Numbered from the stretch's first letter, positions 9,223 to 18,539 are shown. The stretch is 64,000 bases of DNA from Bacillota bacterium (GCA_023439125.1 JAEXOU010000008.1:102063-166062); one strand, 5' to 3'. The notes: generated by a model not told the origin, from the letters alone. Made by a program: numbers and translations.

Positions 9223-10509
9223 TTATTCTTGAATTCTGTATTGGTAGTCTGGAATCTGAGTGATTCCATCATACAGAATTTCATTCCCTAAATACTGAAA
9301 ACTGCCATCCTCTGCAAACCTTACCGTAACTTCATGAGTTATGACTGCATCATCGCATATAACCATATTGCATACCGCCTCTACTGTTAATGTCACTGTC
9401 CCGTCCTCATTTTCTTTGATATCAGTAACCTCTGGCAAAGAAGTTCCAAAGAAGGTAGGCGCATAATTGAAGCACCCAAGTCGCACCCAATCGTAAGTCT
9501 GGTTTTCCTCATCAAATACTGCGAACTCCCGTATCTGCTCTTCTGTTACCGGAAGATACTCCATAATCAGGCTTTCAAACTCTTCTTTGGGTATTCCATT
9601 GGGATAATCTTCAGAATTAAACTTTTCTCCATATTTCATTCCATAAAGGTATTCAAACATTCCGTTATAGTCCAATTCACTCATATTTTCTACATTCCAA
9701 TTGGAACATAAAAGGTTCTGTCCCTGATATCCAAGACCCAAGACACAACGCTCTGACATTTCACGCTGTTCCTCTGTCATTGGTTTTACTCTAATCAAAC
9801 TGCTTCCATCCATAACCTCACTGACCTCTGGTGGCTCCGGTACACATAACTCATAGCAGAACCATCCCTTATCTGTATATTTCCACTCTTTTAGTCTTGT
9901 GTAGGAAATGTATGAAATCCCCGGCTTGTTATCAGCGTCCCAGATTCCTCTTGCACTTTCAACATACATATCTATTCCATCAAAAATGAATTTCATTCTG
10001 CCTATCCCACCATCATCATGTATCTCATAAATTACGACAGAACCGCTTTTTCCAACCATGCAATCCTTAAGAAAAGAATCCACACTTTGATAATTTTCCA
10101 TATTTGAGTATGTTACAATGGTAGCAATCGGACATTCCGTGTCTATTAACTTTTTCTGCATTTCAAGAATGGCTTCATTCTTCAACACAACATTGGATGC
10201 AGTTCCTTTATCTGCATCTTTATAAATGTCATAAATACGTTCCATCATTGCTCTGCAGTCATTCTCAGCTTCCTTCTCTTCCTGTTCGTCCACTGGAAGT
10301 CCGTAGCCCTTTTCCCACTGTTCTGCTACCTCTTCCTCAGCACTTAGTGTTTCCTCTGTGGAAGATGCCTCTTCTGTATCTTCTACAAGTGGCCCACCTG
10401 TAATACTATCTTCATTCCTACAGGCACACACGAGGCACCCAAGCAGAACTGCCGTAATCAACACAATGCTTTTTTTCTTAAATAAAACCTTCGGTTTTGT
10501 TTTTATCAT
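9223..10509 (-). CDS. Lipoprotein, paralogue of the next gene upstream
   Basis: About 428 residues from the chosen ATG at 10509, which follows G-G-T-G-A and gives a proper lipoprotein signal: basic K-x-K stretch, hydrophobic core, lipobox L-V-C-A-C near residues 26-30. An acidic, Ser/Thr/Glu-rich stretch follows. The C-terminal half parallels the 10556-11785 product: I-P-K-x-E-F-E-S-x-I-M, a D-G-T-x-T-L-T segment, and an H-E-V-x-V-R end. The upstream in-frame start at 10569 would place the signal internally and is less likely. It is probably a surface-exposed lipoprotein in the BlaI-controlled operon; family not recognised. Confidence 0.75.
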   Translation of the reverse strand: MIKTKPKVLFKKKSIVLITAVLLGCLVCACRNEDSITGGPLVEDTEEASSTEETLSAEEEVAEQWEKGYGLPVDEQEEKEAENDCRAMMERIYDIYKDADKGTASNVVLKNEAILEMQKKLIDTECPIATIVTYSNMENYQSVDSFLKDCMVGKSGSVVIYEIHDDGGIGRMKFIFDGIDMYVESARGIWDADNKPGISYISYTRLKEWKYTDKGWFCYELCVPEPPEVSEVMDGSSLIRVKPMTEEQREMSERCVLGLGYQGQNLLCSNWNVENMSELDYNGMFEYLYGMKYGEKFNSEDYPNGIPKEEFESLIMEYLPVTEEQIREFAVFDEENQTYDWVRLGCFNYAPTFFGTSLPEVTDIKENEDGTVTLTVEAVCNMVICDDAVITHEVTVRFAEDGSFQYLGNEILYDGITQIPDYQYRIQE

Positions 10510-10555
10510 AAAAATCACCAATTCCCATTCCTTCAACAGCATTTTACCTCTTCCA

Positions 10556-11785
10556 TCATTCGCCTCCATATAGTTCTTCCCATTCCTGTGATGTCAAACG
10601 AGGTGTATGCCATGTTACCTCACAATTATCCTCGGAAGGTATAATTCGATTGGATACATATTGTACCCCACCATCCTCTAAAGGACGGACCACAACCTCG
10701 TGGGAATATACTTTGGAACTACCTGTATATGGGAATACCACATTGGCAGTAAGTGTGATTGTTCCATCACTGTTCTTTGTAAACGTGATTACTTCTGAAT
10801 ATGGATATTCTGGGTACTCCACTTCTTCAAACCCTCTCGGCTTATATTCATAGGTCGAATTCTCCGAATCATAGGTCGTTTTGGATTGCAGTATTTCACT
10901 ATCGATATTGAAATATGCCATAATAACGCTTTCAAATTCATCCTTCGGAATCTGATAAACTGAACCGGCTCCTAAGTTGTCATCTGCGATATAAGGATCA
11001 TACTCTACATTTACATTTTGATAGAGAATGTCATACATATCATAAAAGTTTAATTCTCCAAAATCATCCTCGCTCCAATCTACAATAAACATATTATTCT
11101 GCTTAAAGCTGATTGGAAGAAGATATTTCCGTGTCAATTCCCTACATGTCTCATCCAAAGGCTGTACTCGCAATGCAGTATTCTCCTCTACTCCACTTAA
11201 TGTAAGAATATATACTTCTTCCGAATACCAGACACCAGAAAACATCAAGTATCCTTCTTCTGTATAGTTCCAGTATTCTGCCTGATAACTTCCTGTCGTG
11301 TTTCTTTGTATATTTCCGTTTTCATACTTGTAATAACTTCTGACCACATCTACAGTACCATCTTTTGTTTGCAAATCATATTTTACAAATCCGGGCCAAT
11401 AACCGACCTCAATAATTGTTATTTCTGCCTCTTCCTTTGCATCCACCATATTGCAGAACCCTAGCACCTGCTTCGCCTCAGTCATATCAATTTGGTTCTT
11501 GCTGTCAACTGCTGGATAGCCATTTTCTCCAAGGCGATTTACGATACTGCGAATCGTTTCCAAATCAGCTAACTTATTTTCCTCTGCAGCTTTCTCATAA
11601 AGATCTATGCAGATGCTTATAATTTCTTCTGCATCCTCCTCGGAATTGTCCAATATCTCTTGAACCTCATTTGTAGTTTCTTCAATCAGTGTTTCTTCTG
11701 GGGGTGTATCACCACATCCCGAAACCGTACAAATCAAAAGCATCTGTATAATGCATCTTCCCATGTATCTTTTCTTTTTTTTCAT
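10556..11785 (-). CDS. Lipoprotein, first gene of BlaI-controlled operon
   Basis: About 409 residues from the ATG at 11785, chosen because GTGGAGG precedes it. Signal peptide with lipobox T-V-S-G-C near residues 20-24, then a Glu/Thr-rich linker. The C-terminal half is clearly paralogous to the product of 9223-10509 (I-P-K-D-E-F-E-S-V-I-M, D-G-T-I-T-L-T, H-E-V-V-V-R), so the pair arose by tandem duplication. Its promoter carries a BlaI-type box exactly over the -10, with a second box in the leader. No enzyme motif is seen; sensing or sequestering something outside the cell is only a guess. Confidence 0.78.
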   Translation of the reverse strand: MKKKKRYMGRCIIQMLLICTVSGCGDTPPEETLIEETTNEVQEILDNSEEDAEEIISICIDLYEKAAEENKLADLETIRSIVNRLGENGYPAVDSKNQIDMTEAKQVLGFCNMVDAKEEAEITIIEVGYWPGFVKYDLQTKDGTVDVVRSYYKYENGNIQRNTTGSYQAEYWNYTEEGYLMFSGVWYSEEVYILTLSGVEENTALRVQPLDETCRELTRKYLLPISFKQNNMFIVDWSEDDFGELNFYDMYDILYQNVNVEYDPYIADDNLGAGSVYQIPKDEFESVIMAYFNIDSEILQSKTTYDSENSTYEYKPRGFEEVEYPEYPYSEVITFTKNSDGTITLTANVVFPYTGSSKVYSHEVVVRPLEDGGVQYVSNRIIPSEDNCEVTWHTPRLTSQEWEELYGGE

Positions 11786-11848
11786 AGTGACCTCCACTTC
11801 TCTTTACCAATAAGGTCATATCCTATTTCAATATTCAGTATTTCTTTT

Positions 11849-11868
11849 AATCTTACATTTGTAAGATT
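11849..11868 (-). promoter_or_regulatory. BlaI/MecI-type operator, leader box
   Basis: AATCTTACA-TT-TGTAAGATT: nine-base perfect arms around two bases, containing TACA-NN-TGTA. It lies about 64 bp before the lipoprotein start and downstream of the promoter at 11910-11938, where bound repressor would block transcription. Confidence 0.8.
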
Positions 11869-11908
11869 TCTAGTTAAAAAAATTTCATTTTATGAATGTC
11901 TACCACTA

Positions 11909-11938
11909 AATATTACATCGGTAAGATTTAGAAGTCAA
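11909..11938 (-). promoter_or_regulatory. Lipoprotein operon promoter overlapped by BlaI-type box
   Basis: Reading leftwards: -35 TTGACT (complement of 11933-11938), 17-bp spacer, -10 TAATAT (complement of 11910-11915). The box AATATTACA-TC-GGTAAGATT at 11909-11928 (7 of 9 symmetric arm positions) covers the -10 and most of the spacer, a classic repressor position. Confidence 0.78.
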
Positions 11939-12080
11939 GTTATCTTTTTAAAAGGCTCCTGCCAGAAAGTTTCATACATTTTCGTAAAAAATGATACTTT
12001 TTAGCAAAAGCCTATTATTCAGCAATGCATCCATCAGTTCTTGTTCTGGTAATTTCTTGTTATCTGTTTCTTTTTACATC

Positions 12081-15000
12081 TTAAACATTCGAATTAAACT
12101 TTTTGATTATCTCATATGTGTTATTTATTACATCACTCTTTAGATTTAAATATAATTTCTTATCGCCAATAATATAGAATTGTTCCTTAGCACGTGTTGC
12201 CGCAACATTCATAATATTAGGATTTTCCGTTCCCATTGCCCAGTTAGCCGCACCAGTACATTTCTCATCAGCTCCTAATACCAAAAATACAATAGGAGCT
12301 TCCTTACCTTGAAATGTATGCACTGTTCCCACATTCGTTGGTTTGCCGTTCTCATCATAACGCGTAAATTCTATTTTTCTCAGTTCCTGAGATAACTGAT
12401 ACGCAACATTTTTAAAAGGTGAAATCACATATATAATATCCTTCTTTTCTTTGTCAATAATATCAGGATTTTGTAAGATCATTTCCTGAATCTTTTCTCG
12501 TAGAAAAGTTCCCTGTTCTGCAACATACTTCTCCGTTGCATGACCACCAATATCGAACCACATAGCAATTCCATTTTGTTTTTCTCCTTGTACCATATTC
12601 CCACCATAGGATATTTTATTTGCAATATCAAACATAGGATATTTACACCTTCTATGTACCCATAAAGGTATTCCGATCCATTCTTCTTTGTTATCATCCT
12701 TATAAAATCCATATTGGCTTATTTCATCTACCAATGTTTGAGTAGATGCATTTTCAGACAAATACTTCTGAGATACCCCATAATATTCTCCTAGCATACT
12801 GAGAACACTCGAATCCAAAGTAAGTACTGGTTTTATCTGAGACGGATCACCCACCACCATAACGTGTCTGCTTCTGAAAATTGCACCTACACTAGCCTGT
12901 GGAAGTGCTTGTCCCGCTTCATCTACAAACAAATGTCCTATAGTTTCTTTGTCTATATTTGCACACATTCTCGAAAAACTGGCAAATGTAGAGCTAATAA
13001 CTGGAATTACCATGTTAATCCAATTCCATGCCTCTGATATCACCACTTTATGATTTAAATGCTCTTTCTGTTTGCTCCATATAATATAGGCAGCCTTTAT
13101 ATTTTTTATGTTCGCATATAAAAATTCTTTTCTTACTTTTAAAGCAGAAACAAATAATTGTGATTGAAGTCTTCTATATTCGATATCAAACCAAGGATTA
13201 CTTAATTGTAAAGATTCATAATCAAGCCAAAAGTCCAGTTCCTTTACCTCGACCCCTTTAATGCTAAGCTTTAATGTTTCAGCTTGCTTTTCTAATTGAA
13301 TAATCTCAACTTCTATTTTCTTGCTCCAATTTTCAAACAAATTCTTATCCAGTGCTATTGCATTTTCCTTGTTTACTATGTCAGCTTGCAATTTTTTAAG
13401 CTTCATCTCGATTTCTGCAATCTTTTCTTTAATGGAACAATCCTCAATTATTACTTTTTGTAATTCATCTGAATAAATTCTACTTCGTTCCTTATATTCA
13501 TTTTTTACTTTTTTCGATGAAAAAAAACCTGGTTTCTGCAATTTCAATGCATCTATACATTGGATTATACTATCTTTTTTATCTCGCAAATTATTTAAGC
13601 GTTCTTGATATGCTTGCTTTTCAGTTTCAAAACCTATTATTTGTTTTTTTACAAGAATAATCTCTTCTGAATACTTCGCACTTCTTTTCTCTATTTCAAT
13701 TTGCTTATCATTTTTTTCTTTAGCATACAACTCTCGCTTGTCTGCAATTTTCTTCAACAATAAATTAAGTTTATTTATCGCATTTGATAGCGTTTGTCTC
13801 TCTGCCCTATAGGTGCACACTTCATCATATTGTTTCATAAAATCACAATATATCTCACTGTCAGATACATATTCATTTTCCAAATACTGCACAACATGTT
13901 TTAACACCGTAATAATGTAATCCATGTTTTCTTTTCTGCCACCTTCAAGAGAAAATAATCCCCAAAACTTATAGCTTTCCTCTTTCATTTCCCTTCTTAA
14001 TTCCTCATGAGACTCACCATTTTCGTCCTTTATCCATTCAGATATTAGATTAGAATTAGCGATAGTGTTAAAATAATCTGCACCAATTATTTCCCCTTTA
14101 AATCCCTCATCTACTCCTGATAAAAGAGGTAACTCATTAACAATGTTCTGCACAGCACCATTATTGGAGCTTGCAACTACTACTCCTTTTTCAGCTATTC
14201 TTTCTGGTAAATTACCAATAGCTGCATTTTCCCAATACTTTGTTTTTTCTGAACCTTTTATAAACTTTTCTGACAAGGAAGATATCTCATATGCCTGTTC
14301 TACAACAAGTTCTGCAAAAATATCTTTCAATAATGTTGTTTTACCAGTTCCAGGTGGTCCATTTACACTTCTAATCTGTTCATTATCGTATCCAATTGAT
14401 AAATTCACTGCTACCTGCTGCATAAACGAAAGCGCATATTGAGGCTTACTCGGGAATCTTGCAATTGGATAATTACTCGGTTGTAATATACTACGAAATA
14501 CATCTGCATTAAATTTTCTTGATTGAATTCTACTATCTAAATCAATACGCTTTTTTGCTTTCCCTAAAATGTAATCATTTATATTATCTGTATGTATAGT
14601 TTTCGCCTTTTCTAGATCTCCAACAAAAAATGAATGCAAATTGGTTGCATCAGTCTCTAGATTTATCAGTGCCTTCATTCTACAATTCTTAATTGCGATA
14701 TTATTTATCTGTAGAATAGATGTTATTACTTCATTAAAATATTCTTTATATTCAGCATCTTCCGGACATTCAAATAATTCTTCAAAACTCTTTCTATAAT
14801 CTTTTTCAAACGCTGAAAACTCTGATTCTTTTGGTATTTTTTTGTATTTTCTGATATAGTAACTTTCAGTCAAAAATGTCAATTCTGATTTTAATTTTAG
14901 TTCCTTGTCAAAATACAATGCAAAAGAAAACTTATCACCAACTATTAACTCCTGTTCTGTTGGTGATAAATGATACTTCCTTCTCAAAAAATCAATAATT

Positions 15001-15215
15001 TCATTAAATGAAAAAATATCAAAATAAACAACAATACCACCTTTTTGATATTTCTTCAATTTTTTCTTTTGTATTTCACTAGTCAACAAATCGTAATAAT
15101 TATTGTTTTGAAGTTTATTAATGGTTATAATTGATTTATCCCTCAGATTTATATCTCCTTCAGATAAATGTTCCACCATAATCCATGCTTCCAATATGTT
15201 ATCTTTTTTGCTCAT
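12081..15215 (-). CDS. SF1 (Upf1/Dna2-like) helicase with internal coiled coil
   Basis: About 1044 residues from the ATG at 15215, chosen for AAGGAG four to five bases upstream. Walker A G-P-P-G-T-G-K-T-T near residue 286; the DEAD-like motif II V-D-E-A-G-Q-A near 765; G-D-P-S-Q near 785; the C-terminal helicase block with T-F-Q-G-K-E near 985 and A-A-T-R-A-K-E near 1015. About 200 residues of Lys/Glu-rich coiled coil (roughly 440-640) are inserted between motif I and motif II. The N-terminal 250 residues match no domain I know. It follows an XRE-type gene by 34 bp. Large helicases of this build occur in antiphage systems (Mokosh-like among others) but also in general RNA/DNA metabolism. Confidence 0.85.
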   Translation of the reverse strand: MSKKDNILEAWIMVEHLSEGDINLRDKSIITINKLQNNNYYDLLTSEIQKKKLKKYQKGGIVVYFDIFSFNEIIDFLRRKYHLSPTEQELIVGDKFSFALYFDKELKLKSELTFLTESYYIRKYKKIPKESEFSAFEKDYRKSFEELFECPEDAEYKEYFNEVITSILQINNIAIKNCRMKALINLETDATNLHSFFVGDLEKAKTIHTDNINDYILGKAKKRIDLDSRIQSRKFNADVFRSILQPSNYPIARFPSKPQYALSFMQQVAVNLSIGYDNEQIRSVNGPPGTGKTTLLKDIFAELVVEQAYEISSLSEKFIKGSEKTKYWENAAIGNLPERIAEKGVVVASSNNGAVQNIVNELPLLSGVDEGFKGEIIGADYFNTIANSNLISEWIKDENGESHEELRREMKEESYKFWGLFSLEGGRKENMDYIITVLKHVVQYLENEYVSDSEIYCDFMKQYDEVCTYRAERQTLSNAINKLNLLLKKIADKRELYAKEKNDKQIEIEKRSAKYSEEIILVKKQIIGFETEKQAYQERLNNLRDKKDSIIQCIDALKLQKPGFFSSKKVKNEYKERSRIYSDELQKVIIEDCSIKEKIAEIEMKLKKLQADIVNKENAIALDKNLFENWSKKIEVEIIQLEKQAETLKLSIKGVEVKELDFWLDYESLQLSNPWFDIEYRRLQSQLFVSALKVRKEFLYANIKNIKAAYIIWSKQKEHLNHKVVISEAWNWINMVIPVISSTFASFSRMCANIDKETIGHLFVDEAGQALPQASVGAIFRSRHVMVVGDPSQIKPVLTLDSSVLSMLGEYYGVSQKYLSENASTQTLVDEISQYGFYKDDNKEEWIGIPLWVHRRCKYPMFDIANKISYGGNMVQGEKQNGIAMWFDIGGHATEKYVAEQGTFLREKIQEMILQNPDIIDKEKKDIIYVISPFKNVAYQLSQELRKIEFTRYDENGKPTNVGTVHTFQGKEAPIVFLVLGADEKCTGAANWAMGTENPNIMNVAATRAKEQFYIIGDKKLYLNLKSDVINNTYEIIKKFNSNV

Positions 15216-15249
15216 TTTTCTCCTTGATATTATTAAGACAGATTTCAAA

Positions 15250-15468
15250 TTACACTTCCATTTGAACTACATCATCAAAACCACATTGTAATTCATCGCA
15301 AATTCTAGCTATGATATCCATTGATACCATCTGATCGTTATTCATTTTTGTGAAAGTACTTGCCGCAATATGAGTTCTTTTACGCAACTCAGACTTGCTC
15401 ATCTTTCTGTCAATAAGTAGTTTCCAAAGAGGATTGTAGTTTACTTTTATCTCCTTATTTACCATCTT
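15250..15468 (-). CDS. XRE-family helix-turn-helix regulator (YozG/Cro-like)
   Basis: 72 residues from the ATG at 15468, supported by GGAGG about 10 bp upstream; the longer in-frame start at 15543 lacks one. The fold reads S-K-S-E-L-R-K-R-T-H-I-A-A-S-T-F-T-K-M near residues 22-40, the turn and recognition helix of small XRE proteins, with the usual D-V-V end. It is upstream of the helicase on the same strand and most likely controls that two-gene unit. Confidence 0.8.
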   Translation of the reverse strand, partial: KMVNKEIKVNYNPLWKLLIDRKMSKSELRKRTHIAASTFTKMNNDQMVSMDIIARICDELQCGFDDVVQMEV

Positions 15469-15611
15469 TATATCCTCCAAAAAATTCATAAAAAACAATA
15501 AAATACCATCTTCTATGATACCACTTTCTATCCCTTTCTTCAATAAAAACTAATGAGAACTCGAAACATATTTCGGCGCACTTATGTATACCCTCTCGCG
15601 TGCAAAATCCA

Positions 15612-15664
15612 ATGAAAAATACCTTTCAGCGAACAGTCAGATAACCTCGCCAAAAGGTATTCAT
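15612..15664 (-). terminator. Terminator after the rRNA methyltransferase gene
   Basis: Arms AATACCTTT (15618-15626 and 15653-15661, complementary), with an inner GCGA/TCGC pair, and TTTTTC on the minus strand after the stem. It lies about 95 bp beyond the stop of the 15758-17272 gene. Nothing else is seen in the gap up to the XRE gene. Confidence 0.6.
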
Positions 15665-15757
15665 TTTTAACACCCTATTTTATTTTCTGATTTCATGCAC
15701 ATATTTTCCAGCTAATTTTTGTAGATATGTCTTTCCAAAAAGTGCCCTCAAACCCGC

Positions 15758-17272
15758 TTAAACTTGGCATTTCTTTGAGAGTAAACAGACGGTTTCCACA
15801 TGTCCAGTCCAAGGGAACATATCCACTGGCCATGCTTCCTTCGCCTCATATCCCTTCTTTTCAAAATATCTCAGATCTCTCTCTAGCGTGATTGGATTAC
15901 ATGACACATATACAACTCTCTTTGGTGCGAGCACTGATACTGCATCGATGAAAACTTCTGTGCTACCGTTTCTTGGTGGATCCATTAATACAACATCGAC
16001 TGCCTTTTTCTCATTCGCAAGTTTTACCATAAACTCACTTGCATCTTCATTGTAAAAGTATACGTTCTTAATCTCATTGCGTTTTGCGTTTGCAATCGCA
16101 TCTCTATAAGCATCCTTGTTCAGTTCTACACCAATAATTTCTTTTGCATGCTTCGATGCAACTAAACCAATCGTACCAATGCCACAGTAGGCATCAACGA
16201 CCGTTTCCTTTCCAGTCAATTTTGCAGCTTGAATTGCTTTGTCATATAGAATCTCAGTTTGAACTGGATTAATCTGATAAAATGACTTTGATGAAATACG
16301 AAAAACATTGCCACATAACGTATCTTCAATGTAGCCCTTACCATAAATGGTTGTCTCTCGATTTCCTAAAATCATACTATCCGAACGATCATTGATATTT
16401 ACAATAACAGTCGTGATTTCCGGATGTTTTTCACGAAGCGCCTTCACAAAATTATTTTTCGATGGGAAGATCGGAGAACCTATGACTAAAACAACCATGA
16501 TTTCATTGCTCACAAATCCTCGTTTTACTAATACATAGCGCAATAAGCCATAGCCTGTATCTTCATCATATGTCTTGATCTTAAATGACTTTAACATTCC
16601 GCGAATCGTTCGAATAATTTCATCTGCTTTTTGGTCCTCAATAAGACAAATGTCTACTGGAATTACTTGATGAGTTCCTTCTTTATAGACTCCAGAGATG
16701 ATATTACCTCGTTGATCACGCGAGAATACTGCTTGTACTTTATTACGGTAGTGATAAGGATTTTCCATGCCAATAATCGGATTGACCTTACAATGAGACT
16801 TCAACAGCGTTTCTACTTGCTTTTGTTTTATTTGAAGTTGATACTCGTAAGTACGATCAAGGTATTGACATGCTCCACATTTATGAAATATTTTGCAATC
16901 ACAAGTTCCTTTTGTCTTTTTTTCTTTACTATTACTTCCAGTCTCTTTTATACTTTCTGTTTCTTTGATTCTTTTTCCGGTCTCTTTTACATCTTTACCT
17001 AACTCTTTGATTCTTTTTCCAGTCTCTTTTACATCGTTTTCTGACTCTTTGGTACTTTTTCTTTTCTCTTTTGCATCTTTACCTGTTACTTTTCCCTTAT
17101 TACTTGATACAGATTGTTTTGCTCTTGTCGGAGTGACCTTTAACTCATTATTTCCTACTTCCAAACTAACTTTGCTAGCCTTATTCGAAGTTCTTTTTAC
17201 TTTACTATTCGTTGTAATTTGTTCAAGATATCTTTGATCAAATTTATCATCTAATTTTGATTGCTTTTTCAT
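15758..17272 (-). CDS. 23S rRNA (uracil-C5)-methyltransferase, RlmD/RlmCD type
   Basis: 504 residues. The catalytic body carries the 4Fe-4S cysteines C-D-C...C-G-A-C near 120-133, the SAM motif D-A-Y-C-G-I-G-T-I-G near 360, D-P-P-R-N-G-S near 432 and the catalytic cysteine in V-S-C-N-P near 459. The TrmA/RumA family methylates U1939 and/or U747 of 23S rRNA (RlmCD does both in Firmicutes), so the exact target is not fixed by sequence. An unusual N-terminal extension of about 115 residues is Lys/Glu/Thr-rich with K-E-T-G-K-R-I-K-E repeats; the usual TRAM domain is not obvious there. Confidence 0.88.
   Translation of the reverse strand: MKKQSKLDDKFDQRYLEQITTNSKVKRTSNKASKVSLEVGNNELKVTPTRAKQSVSSNKGKVTGKDAKEKRKSTKESENDVKETGKRIKELGKDVKETGKRIKETESIKETGSNSKEKKTKGTCDCKIFHKCGACQYLDRTYEYQLQIKQKQVETLLKSHCKVNPIIGMENPYHYRNKVQAVFSRDQRGNIISGVYKEGTHQVIPVDICLIEDQKADEIIRTIRGMLKSFKIKTYDEDTGYGLLRYVLVKRGFVSNEIMVVLVIGSPIFPSKNNFVKALREKHPEITTVIVNINDRSDSMILGNRETTIYGKGYIEDTLCGNVFRISSKSFYQINPVQTEILYDKAIQAAKLTGKETVVDAYCGIGTIGLVASKHAKEIIGVELNKDAYRDAIANAKRNEIKNVYFYNEDASEFMVKLANEKKAVDVVLMDPPRNGSTEVFIDAVSVLAPKRVVYVSCNPITLERDLRYFEKKGYEAKEAWPVDMFPWTGHVETVCLLSKKCQV
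16962..17035 (-). repeat. Tandem 42-bp coding repeat in the methyltransferase extension
   Basis: A 32-bp segment at 16962-16993 recurs at 17004-17035 with one difference and a 42-bp period, coding a 14-residue unit K-E-T-G-K-R-I-K-E. Partial further copies flank it. Such a repeat can change copy number by slippage. Confidence 0.75.
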
Positions 17273-17523
17273 CTATTCTGCCGCCTTTTCTATTCGCAAC
17301 TTAGTTTGCACTAAGTGATTACTAACTGAATCATTACCATGTTTTCTAAAGTTAAGAACACGGAAGATACAATCTTTTAATTTAAAGTAGATTATAGCAG
17401 AATACCTAAGAAAAGTAAATTCCCAACGCTTTGTACCCTTTCCATTCATTGTTTTAGATACTCGATAATAGATATAAATTCGCACGTTATAAAAGACATA
17501 GGAAACAATTGATGAGAAAGGTT

Positions 17524-17550
17524 ACAATTCTGTGACTGCTTGCATATAAT
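17524..17550 (+). promoter_or_regulatory. Possible sporulation (sigma-K/sigma-E) promoter of the GH18 gene
   Basis: AC at 17524-17525, 17 bp, then CATATAAT at 17543-17550. This fits the sigma-K pattern AC-N16/17-CATAnnnT and is not far from sigma-E. It is 29 bp before the chosen start. Short motifs like this occur by chance, so this is suggestive only. Confidence 0.35.
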
Positions 17551-17578
17551 TAAGAGAATAAATGAAATGGTAATTCAT

Positions 17579-18457
17579 ATGCTGATTCATGTTGTAAAAC
17601 CAAATGAAACAATTGCTACGATAGCTGCACAGTATGGAGTATCTGCTCAACGTCTGATGTATGACAATGCAATTGAAGACCCAACACATTTAGTCGTAGG
17701 GCAGGCTCTCTTAGTCTTATTTCCATCAAAGATACATCTTGTAAAAGAGAATGAAACATTATATACGATTGCAACTGATTATCAAGTTAGCGTTATAAGT
17801 CTCGTTCGCAATAATCCATATGTGATAGAGCAAGAAGGTATATATCCAGGTGAGACAATCGTTATCTCTTACGATACAACAAAAGAACGTATGATAACGA
17901 CTGGTGGATATGTCTACCCATATGTAACGTACGATACACTTGTACAAACACTACCTTTTTTAACCACAATCAATATCTTTTCCTATGGCTTCACAATGGA
18001 AGGTGATTTAATCCCTACAGATGATGAAGATATCATAGAGATTGCACGTAAATATGGTGTTGATCCTTTGCTAGTGCTAACACCTTTAGATGCAAATGGT
18101 AATTTTAATAATGAACTGGTAAGTGTCATTGCCCAAAATGAAGATATTCAAACGAAAGTAATTACACAGCTATTAGCCGTTGTATCAGAGAAAAAATATA
18201 GTGGAGTGGATGTTGATTTTGAGTTTGTCAAAGGAGAAGATGGAGAAGGCTTTGCTACCTTTGTTAGAAGATTACGAGAACAGATGAACGAACAAGGATA
18301 TGTGGTTACCGTAGCACTAGCCCCAAAGACAAGCGCTAATCAGGTTGGATTACTTTATGAAGGAATGAATTACGCTCTTCTTGGAGAAGCCGCTAATTCA
18401 GCTCTATTAATGACCTATGAATGGGGCTATACGTATGGACGTTTTAGTTATAAGTAA
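17579..18457 (+). pseudogene. 5' part of LysM-GH18 (YaaH/SleL-type) gene, interrupted by prophage
   Basis: Two N-terminal LysM domains (residues about 2-46 and 49-93, each with the T-x-x-x-I-A-x-x-Y/D-x-V pattern) bind peptidoglycan. A GH18 domain follows with the catalytic D-V-D-F-E motif near residue 215. YaaH/SleL enzymes are spore-coat or cortex-associated and cleave muropeptides during germination. The frame runs normally to W-G-Y-T-Y-G, then continues only six codons into prophage DNA and stops at 18457. The first 287 codons up to the att core, joined to 58148-58558, give an intact 423-residue enzyme. The start at 17579 matches family starts (M-x-I-H-V-V), though its ribosome site is weak. 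Confidence 0.92.
18420..18440 (+). other. attL: left copy of the 21-bp integration core
   Basis: A 21-bp sequence starting AATGGGGC and ending GTATGGAC recurs exactly at 58128-58148. Here it follows GH18 codons and precedes prophage DNA. The core codes W-G-Y-T-Y-G in the same frame at both ends. Confidence 0.95.
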
Positions 18458-18539
18458 TAATTCTCGCGATGTCGCGACTTAATATTGCTATAATTTACAA
18501 TTTATGGTATGCTCTCTCATATAAGGAGGGTATATAAAT

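Noticed and set aside
17273..17485. 70-codon minus-strand frame upstream of the methyltransferase
   Set aside because: No ribosome site at its start and unusual composition with no domain; more likely a leader region.
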